Below are positions 7,054-13,152 of a stretch of 20,759 bases of DNA, piece by piece (the first letter of the stretch is position 1; each line of letters begins with the position of its first letter). This DNA is from Collinsella sp. (GTDB lineage: Bacteria; Actinomycetota; Coriobacteriia; Coriobacteriales; Coriobacteriaceae), in NCBI GenBank assembly GCA_019414565.1, contig DXLU01000016.1, positions 90,431-111,189 of the forward strand. Reading direction: 5' to 3'. Position numbers and translations under genes: made by a program. The notes below the pieces were generated by a model. That model had not been told where the DNA came from. It searched no databases and saw only the letters and a program-made list of their open reading frames with translations.

Positions 7054-7929
7054 ATGACGGCTGCTGCGGCTGTGGAGCCCACGGAGCTTGAAGAACTCAT
7101 GGAAGCGCAGGCCGAGGCCGCGCACGAGCGCGAGGTTGGGGATGCGACTCGCCCCACGGCAGAGGATCTTGCCGCCTCGCCGACGCGCATCGACGTCGAG
7201 GGCCTCGACCTGTTCTATGGCGACCATCATGCGCTCAAGGACGTGAATATCAAGATCCGCGACAAGCAGATCACCTCATTTATCGGGCCTTCGGGCTGCG
7301 GAAAGTCCACGTTGCTGCGCTGCTTTAACCGCATGAACGACGGCATCAAGGATTGCCGTATCGAGGGCAAGATTGCGCTCGATGGTCAAGATATCCTGGG
7401 CGATTACGACATCTGCCGTTTGCGCCAGCGCGTGGGCATGGTGTTCCAGCGCCCCAACCCGTTTCCCATGAGCATCTACGACAACGTCGCCTACGGTCCT
7501 CGCGGAATGGGAGTGCGCGATCGCGTCGTGCTCGACGAGCTGGTCGAGGACTCCCTGCGACGCGCCGCCCTGTGGGACGAGGCCAAGGACAAGCTCAAAG
7601 AGTCGGGTCTGGGTCTTTCGGGCGGCCAGCAGCAGCGTCTGTGCATCGCCCGCGCGCTGGCCGTGCAGCCCGACATTCTGCTGATGGACGAGCCGACCTC
7701 GGCACTCGACCCTGTGTCGACGCTGGTGGTGGAGCAGCTGGCCTGTGAGCTCAAAGAGACCTGCACGCTCGTGGTCGTTACGCACAATATGCAGCAGGCG
7801 GCGCGTATCTCCGATTCGGTCGCATTCTTTTTGCTGGGTGAGCTGGTGGAGCACGCGCCCACCGCGCAACTCTTCAAGAATCCGACCGATCCGCGCACGG
7901 CGGATTATTTGACGGGGCGTTTTGGCTGA
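7054..7929 (+). CDS. pstB: Phosphate ABC transporter ATP-binding protein PstB
   Basis: PstB is the cytoplasmic ATPase of the high-affinity phosphate importer PstSCAB and also takes part in signalling to PhoR. This protein has 291 residues. The Walker A motif GPSGCGKST lies at 78-86. The Q loop QRPNPFPMSIYDNVAYGPR, signature LSGGQQQRL, Walker B ILLMDEPTSALDP and H loop VVTHNM are all intact and diagnostic of PstB. The first 40 or so residues are an Ala/Glu-rich extension not found in most PstB proteins. ATG 7054 has GGAGG eight bases upstream; GTG 7039 lies before that ribosome binding site and is unlikely. The usual pstS, pstC and pstA neighbours are absent. Instead a VanS-like kinase precedes it and a PhoB/PhoR-like pair follows. 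Confidence 0.96.
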   Translation: MTAAAAVEPTELEELMEAQAEAAHEREVGDATRPTAEDLAASPTRIDVEGLDLFYGDHHALKDVNIKIRDKQITSFIGPSGCGKSTLLRCFNRMNDGIKDCRIEGKIALDGQDILGDYDICRLRQRVGMVFQRPNPFPMSIYDNVAYGPRGMGVRDRVVLDELVEDSLRRAALWDEAKDKLKESGLGLSGGQQQRLCIARALAVQPDILLMDEPTSALDPVSTLVVEQLACELKETCTLVVVTHNMQQAARISDSVAFFLLGELVEHAPTAQLFKNPTDPRTADYLTGRFG

Positions 7930-7939
7930 TACCATCTAG

Positions 7940-7953
7940 TAAAGGTACCTTTA
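7940..7953. promoter_or_regulatory. 14-bp perfect palindrome between pstB and the PhoB-like gene
   Basis: TAAAGGTACCTTTA is fully self-complementary. It starts 10 bases after the pstB stop codon and ends 27 bases before the ribosome binding site of the next gene. It could be an operator or a weak RNA hairpin. No T run follows, so a terminator is unlikely. Confidence 0.3.
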
Positions 7954-7993
7954 GGGTTAAGATGCGGTCATGCCGGCCGCAAAGGGGTTCAAC

Positions 7994-8722
7994 ATGATCT
8001 ATTACGTCGAGGACGATGACAACATCAGGGATTTGACAGTCTACGCGCTGCGCAAGCAGGGAATCGAGGCCGAGGGCTTTTCGTGTGATGGCGAGTTTAA
8101 AGCTGCCGTGGCACGACGGGTGCCCGATGCTGTGCTGCTCGATATCATGCTGCCCGACACCGATGGCTTGGCGATTATGCGTCGCCTGCGTGCCGATCGC
8201 CTGACGGCGACGGTGCCCATCATGATGCTTACCGCCAAGGACACCGAACTCGACAAGGTGATGGCGCTCGATGGCGGTGCCGACGATTACCTGACTAAGC
8301 CGTTTTCGCTCATGGAGCTTGCGAGCCGCTGCCGCGCACTGCTGCGTCGCGGCGGCATGGTCAAGCAGGCGAGCGATGTGCTCAGCGTGGGCGACATCGT
8401 GCTCTCGCCCAGCCATCGCGAGGTGACCGTTGCCGGCGAGCCGCTTAAGCTCACCCTGCGCGAGTTCGACCTGATCGAGTACCTCATGCGCAAGCCCGGC
8501 GTGGTCTTTACCCGCGAGTCGTTGCTGCAGAGCGTGTGGGGCTGGGACTTCGACGGCGGTTCGCGCACCGTCGACGTGCATGTGCAGACGCTTCGCCAAA
8601 AACTGGGCGAGCATGCCAGCGCCATCGAGACCGTGCGCGGCGTGGGTTACCGCTTGGCCGAGCCTTCTGCCGGTGATGGTGCCGAAGGCGACGACACCGC
8701 GGCCACCGCATCGGAGGAGTAA
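7994..8722 (+). CDS. PhoB-like response regulator (OmpR family)
   Basis: The product is a 242-residue regulator. The receiver domain carries acidic E6/D7/D8, phosphoacceptor D50, T80 and K102, the last in DDYLTKPFSLMEL. A winged-helix domain follows and ends in ETVRGVGYRLAEP. The last 20 or so residues are an acidic, Ala-rich tail (GDGAEGDDTAATASEE) that probably is disordered. ATG 7994 is preferred because AAAGGGG lies six bases before it and the receiver domain then begins directly; an in-frame ATG at 7970 would add eight residues. The kinase gene follows four bases after the stop. Its position after pstB suggests control of phosphate starvation genes, but no Pho-box consensus was identified. 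Confidence 0.9.
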   Translation: MIYYVEDDDNIRDLTVYALRKQGIEAEGFSCDGEFKAAVARRVPDAVLLDIMLPDTDGLAIMRRLRADRLTATVPIMMLTAKDTELDKVMALDGGADDYLTKPFSLMELASRCRALLRRGGMVKQASDVLSVGDIVLSPSHREVTVAGEPLKLTLREFDLIEYLMRKPGVVFTRESLLQSVWGWDFDGGSRTVDVHVQTLRQKLGEHASAIETVRGVGYRLAEPSAGDGAEGDDTAATASEE

Positions 8723-8725
8723 CCC

Positions 8726-10150
8726 GTGGTCTTCGCCCCCCAGGGAAAACATACGCTGTCGCACCGCGTTTTTGTGACGATCTTTGTCTGCGCCATGGCG
8801 GTTATCGTGGCGTTTACGGTGCTGGGTGCGTTCTTTGTGCAAAACACTTTGGCGGATGCCACGAGTGCCAATCTGGCGCAGGAAACCGAACTCATTGCTG
8901 CCGCTCTCGACGAGCAGCAGGAGCCCATTCCGTTCTTGCGAAGCCTCGATCGCGAGGATCTTCGTATCACGCTGATCAATAAGGACGGATCTGTTGCCTA
9001 CGACAACGAGGCGTCGCCTTCCACACTGCCCAACCATGGCGATCGCCCCGAGGTCATCGAGGCCTTTGAGAGTGGTTCGGGTTCCGCGGAGCGCGCAAGC
9101 TCTACACTCGACGAGATTATGCTGTATCGCGCCGTCACCCTTGATAACGGCCAGGTCGTCCGCTTGGCGCAGGCCCAGCCTGGTGTTGCGGCGATTTTGC
9201 TGTCGATGCTGGCGCCGATGCTGCTTATCGCAGCAGCGGGTGCGGTACTCTCGTTTTTTATGGCGCGCCGTGAGTCCTGTGCCATCATCGCGCCGTTGCA
9301 AGAGGTGGATTTGGATCACCCACGCCGTAGCTATGAGCACGCCTATGCCGAGATGGTCCCCATGCTTGAGCGCATCGAGTCGCAGCGCCAGGAACTCAAG
9401 CGCCAAATGGCGGTGCTAGCGGACAACGACCGTATGCGCCGCGAGTTCACGGCGAATATCACCCATGAGCTCAAGACGCCGCTTACGGCGATTTCGGGCT
9501 ATGCCGAGCTCATCGCAAATGGCATGGTCGAGGGCGAGGACGACCTGCGCAACTTTGGCGGTCGCATCTATCGTGAGGCGGGCCGCTTGGCAGCGCTTGT
9601 CAACGACATCCTTACGCTGTCTAACTTGGACGAGGCCGAACGTGCAACTGAAGGCGAGGCAGTGCCCATTGGGTCCACGGAGCCTATTGAGCTCTCGCGT
9701 GCGATCTACGCGGTTGAGCAGCGTCTTGAACAGGTCGCCCGTCAAGCGAATGTGACGATAAGTCATGAGACCAAGCCTGTGGTCATCGAAGGCGTGTCGC
9801 GCTTGGTCGACGAGCTCATCTATAATCTGGCAAGCAACGCCATCCGCTACAATCGGCCCGGCGGTACGGTTACGCTGCAGTGCGGCACCAACGACGAAGG
9901 CCATCCGTTCCTCGCTGTCGCCGACACGGGAATCGGTATCGCGCCTGAAGAACAGGGCAAGGTATTTGAGCGGTTCTATCGCGTGGACAAGAGTAGGTCC
10001 AAGGCACGCGGCGGAACCGGCCTGGGGCTTGCCATTGTCAAGCATGCGGCCCTGTATCATCACGCCACGCTTGATCTGTCGAGCGAGTTGGGCGTGGGAA
10101 CCACCATTACGGTGACGTTTCCCATACAGCAGGACGAGCCATTCGCATAG
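8726..10150 (+). CDS. PhoR-like sensor histidine kinase
   Basis: This 474-residue kinase has an N-terminal membrane helix (about 14-38), an external sensor region (about 40-155) and a second helix (about 157-178). After a linker comes the H box ITHELKTPL with phospho-acceptor H247. The N box is LIYNLASNAIRYN (N367-N371), followed by DTGIGIAPEEQGKVFERFY and GGTGLGLAIVKH. The domain order and KVFERFYRVDKSRS motif fit the PhoR/PnpS group. The GTG start is set by GGAGGAG (8713-8719), which lies inside the last codons of the upstream regulator, so the two genes are tightly coupled in translation. Together with pstB the context points to phosphate sensing. Other extracytoplasmic signals remain possible. 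Confidence 0.9.
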   Translation: MVFAPQGKHTLSHRVFVTIFVCAMAVIVAFTVLGAFFVQNTLADATSANLAQETELIAAALDEQQEPIPFLRSLDREDLRITLINKDGSVAYDNEASPSTLPNHGDRPEVIEAFESGSGSAERASSTLDEIMLYRAVTLDNGQVVRLAQAQPGVAAILLSMLAPMLLIAAAGAVLSFFMARRESCAIIAPLQEVDLDHPRRSYEHAYAEMVPMLERIESQRQELKRQMAVLADNDRMRREFTANITHELKTPLTAISGYAELIANGMVEGEDDLRNFGGRIYREAGRLAALVNDILTLSNLDEAERATEGEAVPIGSTEPIELSRAIYAVEQRLEQVARQANVTISHETKPVVIEGVSRLVDELIYNLASNAIRYNRPGGTVTLQCGTNDEGHPFLAVADTGIGIAPEEQGKVFERFYRVDKSRSKARGGTGLGLAIVKHAALYHHATLDLSSELGVGTTITVTFPIQQDEPFA

Positions 10151-10175
10151 CGATACAACACAGATATTGATGTAG

Positions 10176-10204
10176 ACGCCGCATTTGACTTTCGGGTGCG
10201 GCGT
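10176..10204 (+). terminator. Probable terminator after the PhoR-like kinase gene
   Basis: An 8-bp stem ACGCCGCA/TGCGGCGT (10176-10183 with 10197-10204) encloses a 13-base loop, 25 bases after the stop codon. Flanking ACAACA and TGTTGT could extend it. Only a weak GCAATTTTA tail follows, so termination may be partial. Confidence 0.5.
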
Positions 10205-10269
10205 TGTTGTGCAATTTTACGATTGCTTCCGACATTTTTACAGGAGAGCCTGTTTCTTATGTATAGAGT

Positions 10270-10298
10270 TTGGTCTCGGTAAAAAGATGCGATAACAT
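10270..10298 (+). promoter_or_regulatory. Possible promoter of the polysaccharide-control operon
   Basis: TTGGTC (10270-10275) and TAACAT (10293-10298) have the ideal 17-base spacing, in an AT-rich stretch. The start codon at 10346 lies 47 bases downstream of the -10 box. Both hexamers deviate from consensus. Confidence 0.4.
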
Positions 10299-10345
10299 AC
10301 GGACAGTTTTGTCAATCCGAACTGGGGAAATGAAAGGCAAGCTGC

Positions 10346-11002
10346 ATGACCCTTCTCGAACTGTTCCAGCTGCTGAAGAAGCACCTCAAGCTGGTCATCA
10401 CCCTTCCGGTGGTCTGCGCGATCGCCATGGGCATCGTGTCCTTCGTTGCGATGGACAACACCTATACCGCGACGACGAGCATGTACATTCTCGCCAAGAC
10501 CGACGATAGCGGTCAGATGAGCTACAACGATCTCTCGGCGAGCCAGATGCTTTCCAACGATATCGCCACGCTGCTGGATAGCGATAGCGTTAAGAGCGGC
10601 GCCGCCAAAGAACTGGGCCTCACCGATTTGGATGACTACAAGGTGTCTGTTTCCTCCGAGACCACCACGCGTGTCATTACGCTTTCGGTTACCGGCACCG
10701 ATGCCAAGGAGACGGCTGAGGTCGCAAAGGCCATTGCCAGCTCGGTGAGTACGGTCGCTCAGAACGTCGGCGCTGCCCAGAGCATCAACGTTATCGACGA
10801 GGCTAAGACCCCCGAAGCCCCCAGCGGCCCCAAGCGCACGCTGTATATTGCCGTCGCGTTCCTCGCCGGTATCTTTATCGCAGTTGCCTATGTCGTTTTG
10901 GCGGACATGCTCAATACCCGCATCCGCGGTGCCGAAGAGGCAGAAGAGCTCCTGGGTATTCCCGTTGTTGGCCGAATTCCGGCTATGAAAGGTGGTAAAT
11001 AG
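10346..11002 (+). CDS. Wzz/CapA-type polysaccharide chain-length protein (kinase activator)
   Basis: This 218-residue inner-membrane protein belongs to the polysaccharide co-polymerase family that sets polymer length and activates the adjacent BY-kinase. It has a short cytoplasmic N terminus and a membrane helix (about 17-36). An external domain follows, and then the proline-rich stretch PEAPSGPKR leads into a second helix (about 166-187). This layout is typical of Firmicutes/Actinobacteria CapA, CpsC and YveK proteins, which lack the kinase domain found in fused proteobacterial Wzc. AAAGG lies upstream of the ATG. The kinase gene begins two bases after the stop codon. The short cytoplasmic C terminus (RIPAMKGGK) is where such proteins contact their kinase. 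Confidence 0.9.
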   Translation: MTLLELFQLLKKHLKLVITLPVVCAIAMGIVSFVAMDNTYTATTSMYILAKTDDSGQMSYNDLSASQMLSNDIATLLDSDSVKSGAAKELGLTDLDDYKVSVSSETTTRVITLSVTGTDAKETAEVAKAIASSVSTVAQNVGAAQSINVIDEAKTPEAPSGPKRTLYIAVAFLAGIFIAVAYVVLADMLNTRIRGAEEAEELLGIPVVGRIPAMKGGK

Positions 11003-11004
11003 GC

Positions 11005-11742
11005 ATGGCTAAGGCAAAGAACACCGATAAGCTCGTTGTGCAGAATGCCGCCAAGACCCTTCTGGCCAACATCCGCTTTGCGAGCGTGGACGACCCCATT
11101 CGCACCATCACCGTTACCTCCTCGATTCCCAACGAGGGCAAGTCTACGGTTTCCATTAATCTTGCTCAGGCAATCGCCACGAGCGGCAAGTCCGTGCTCC
11201 TGGTCGAGGCCGATATGCGCCGCAGGTCCCTTTCCGATATGCTCGGCGTTCGTTCGCGCGGCGGACTCTATGCGGTCCTTTCCGAGCAGATCTCCATTGA
11301 CCAGGCAATTGTCGAGACGGGTCAGAAGAACTTCTACTTCCTCGATGCCGAGCCGCACATTCCCAATCCTGCCGACATCATCGTCTCCCATCGCTTTGCC
11401 AAGCTGGTAAAGGCACTGTCCGCCAAGTTCCAGTACGTCATCTTCGATGCTCCTCCGGTCGGCACCTTCATCGATGCTGCCGAGATTGCCAGCTTGACCG
11501 ACGGCGCGCTGTTCGTGGTGCGCGAGGACTTTACCAAGCGCGAAGAGGCGCTCAACGCTATCGCCCAGCTTAAGAAGTCCGAGAAGGTCAAGCTCATCGG
11601 TACCGTCATGAATTACTGTGAGACCGAGACCAGCGAGTACTACTATTCTTACTACACCAAGGACGGTAAGAAGGTTAAGAAGGGCTCCGACGATCAGGGC
11701 ACTTCCAAAAAGGGCATCTTCACCAACCGAGCAAACGTTTAG
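11005..11742 (+). CDS. BY-type tyrosine kinase (CpsD/CapB/YwqD family)
   Basis: This 245-residue cytoplasmic kinase autophosphorylates on tyrosines and controls export of capsular or extracellular polysaccharide. The Walker A motif SSIPNEGKST is at 39-48 (Lys46), Walker A' VLLVEAD at 64-70, and Walker B VIFDAP at 145-150. The C-terminal tyrosine cluster EYYYSYY (211-217) is the expected autophosphorylation site. A basic and polar tail follows. Walker A' has Glu-Ala-Asp where many relatives have Asp-Ala-Asp. The gene follows its membrane activator by two bases and precedes the cognate phosphatase by 17 bases, so the three form one operon. Confidence 0.94.
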   Translation: MAKAKNTDKLVVQNAAKTLLANIRFASVDDPIRTITVTSSIPNEGKSTVSINLAQAIATSGKSVLLVEADMRRRSLSDMLGVRSRGGLYAVLSEQISIDQAIVETGQKNFYFLDAEPHIPNPADIIVSHRFAKLVKALSAKFQYVIFDAPPVGTFIDAAEIASLTDGALFVVREDFTKREEALNAIAQLKKSEKVKLIGTVMNYCETETSEYYYSYYTKDGKKVKKGSDDQGTSKKGIFTNRANV

Positions 11743-11759
11743 TTGATTAAGGCTGACCT

Positions 11760-12410
11760 ATGCGTGACATTCATTGCCATATCTTGCCGGGTGTAGACGA
11801 CGGCGCCGCCGATCTCGAAGAGAGCTTGGCGATGCTCGAGGCTGCCAAGCGGGCCGGTGTAACCAGAATCGTTTGCACTCCTCACTGCCGTGATCCCTAT
11901 TTTGATTACGACAAGATGTGGGATGCCTTTGAGCTGCTGCGCGATAACGCTGACGGTTTTCCGCTCCAGATGGGCTTCGAGGTCAACCATCGAAAGCTCG
12001 TTGAGCTTGGTATCGATGCCGCGGAGCACCTGCATTTCGATGGGACCAACGAGTTTCTGCTCGAGCTTTCGACGCATGCCGATGCGTATGCGTTTAGAGA
12101 GTACGAGAACACGATTTACGATTTGCAGTGCCGTGGCTACCAGGTGATCATCGCTCATCCTGAGCGCTATCGTGCGGTTCAAAAGGATGTAAGCGTGGCG
12201 GAGCGCCTGGTCGATATGGGCTGCAAGCTGCAAGCTTCGGCGGACTTTATTGCCGGCGGTCGCTTTGGTCGCGAGAAAAAGCCGGCACAGCGCCTGTTCG
12301 ATCAGAACCTGTACAGCTTCATCGCGAGCGATGCCCATAACGTGGGTCATTACGACTGCCTGGCGAAGGCTCGCGCGAAGTTTAGCGTGCGCGGAGCTCA
12401 TTTTCGCTAA
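11760..12410 (+). CDS. PHP-family protein-tyrosine phosphatase (CpsB/CapC/YwqE type)
   Basis: This metal-dependent phosphatase of 216 residues dephosphorylates the neighbouring BY-kinase. PHP metal-binding motifs are present: DIHCHILPGVDDG at the N terminus (H5, H7 and the VDDG turn), TPHC near residue 41, IAHPERY near 137-143, and the C-terminal ASDAHN. The length is slightly below the roughly 240-255 residues usual for CpsB. The ATG at 11760 begins directly with the metal-binding motif, which leaves no room for a shorter start. It ends the three-gene operon. No glycosyltransferase, flippase or polymerase gene follows, so the module probably acts on polysaccharide genes elsewhere in the genome. 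Confidence 0.93.
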   Translation: MRDIHCHILPGVDDGAADLEESLAMLEAAKRAGVTRIVCTPHCRDPYFDYDKMWDAFELLRDNADGFPLQMGFEVNHRKLVELGIDAAEHLHFDGTNEFLLELSTHADAYAFREYENTIYDLQCRGYQVIIAHPERYRAVQKDVSVAERLVDMGCKLQASADFIAGGRFGREKKPAQRLFDQNLYSFIASDAHNVGHYDCLAKARAKFSVRGAHFR

Positions 12411-12449
12411 AATCTGTCCCTAACGTTCGCATTGAATGAAAGGGCAGCC

Positions 12450-12950
12450 ATGGATATCCAACTTAAGACGGGATGCTTTGATGACGCGGCGTTGGTGCGC
12501 CGCGTCGTTTTTATGGACGAGCAGGGCTACGAGAATGAGTTCGACGCTATCGACGAGGATCCGAACTGCATTCATGTGACGCTCTATGTAGACGGCGAGC
12601 TTGCCGGTTGCTCGCGCGTGTTTCCCGAAGAGCTTGAGCGCGCGGCTGACGCAGAGGCTCCGGTGTCGCCGGCGTGCGACTTGGACGAAGGCGTCGCGGC
12701 GGGGGAGACCTACATTATGGGGCGCGTGGCTGTGCTGCCGAGCATGCGCCGTCGCGGTCTGGCGAGCAAGATCGTCGAGGCCAGTGATACGTGCGCGCGT
12801 GATGCCGGCGCCAAGCTCATTAAGCTGCACGCGCAGGAATACGTGCTGCCGCTCTATGCCAAGGCGGGTTACACGCAGATTGCCCCGGTGGACTACGAAG
12901 ACGAGGGCCAGCCCCATGCTTGGATGGCCAAGCGCGTAGATGGCAGATAG
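12450..12950 (+). CDS. ElaA-like GNAT N-acetyltransferase
   Basis: This is a 166-residue acyl-CoA-dependent acetyltransferase of unknown substrate. The acetyl-CoA-binding motif A is seen in GRVAVLPSMRRRGLASKIV (about residues 90-108). The following HAQEYVLPLYAKAGY and YEDEGQPHAWMAKR match the conserved C-terminal pattern of ElaA proteins (AQ, FYxxxGF, YxEDGIPHxxM). ATG 12450 has AAAGGG five bases before it. An in-frame TTG at 12432 would contain that site and is unlikely. The gene starts 39 bases after the phosphatase stop with no terminator between, so it may be cotranscribed with the operon above, although its function seems unrelated. Confidence 0.88.
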   Translation: MDIQLKTGCFDDAALVRRVVFMDEQGYENEFDAIDEDPNCIHVTLYVDGELAGCSRVFPEELERAADAEAPVSPACDLDEGVAAGETYIMGRVAVLPSMRRRGLASKIVEASDTCARDAGAKLIKLHAQEYVLPLYAKAGYTQIAPVDYEDEGQPHAWMAKRVDGR

Positions 12951-12986
12951 GGACGTTCCTTTCCTGCCGGCAGTCGGGGACACTCC
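12950..12986. repeat. Possible palindromic repeat remnant
   Basis: GGGACGTTCC (12950-12959) and GGGGACACTCC (12976-12986) flank the 10-bp palindrome CTGCCGGCAG (12964-12973), immediately after the acetyltransferase stop. The motif GGGGACGTTC also occurs in the large inverted repeat at 15437-15492. This may be a decayed copy of a dispersed palindromic repeat. The evidence is short motifs only. Confidence 0.3.
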
Positions 12987-13060
12987 TTGGCAATTGGCGC
13001 ATCAGAGCGTTTGGACATACAGTTTTTCGATTCCGTATGTATATATGCGCGCTAATGGGT

Positions 13061-13066
13061 TATAAA
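13061..13066 (+). promoter_or_regulatory. Likely -10 box of htpG
   Basis: TATAAA is followed by AT in an AT-rich patch 87 bases before the htpG start. No clear -35 hexamer, CIRCE element or HspR-type HAIR motif was found upstream. Transcription from here would give a leader of about 80 bases that includes the hairpin at 13098-13122. Confidence 0.4.
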
Positions 13067-13097
13067 ATCTAAGTCTGAACATAGCAGGTCTGCGATG

Positions 13098-13122
13098 CGG
13101 CTCGGGCAACCGGGCCGTTTTT
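13098..13122 (+). terminator. Terminator-like hairpin in the htpG leader
   Basis: An 8-bp stem CGGCTCGG/CCGGGCCG (13098-13105 with 13110-13117, one G-T pair) with a GCAA tetraloop is followed by TTTTT. This is the same design as the tRNA-Arg terminators in the window. It ends the acetyltransferase transcript, or, if the promoter is the TATAAA at 13061, it lies inside the htpG leader and could act as an attenuator. Confidence 0.65.
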
Positions 13123-13152
13123 GCGGACGGGGGTAGCGCGAAAGGACTGCAC

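Noticed and set aside
7874..9406. 510-codon open frame on the minus strand
   Set aside because: It lies antisense to the PhoB/PhoR-like genes, is His/Arg-rich with no recognisable domain, and results from high GC content.
13021..13152. CIRCE or HAIR heat-shock operator ahead of htpG
   Set aside because: Neither the TTAGCACTC-N9-GAGTGCTAA nor the CTTGAGT-N7-ACTCAAG pattern is present on either strand.
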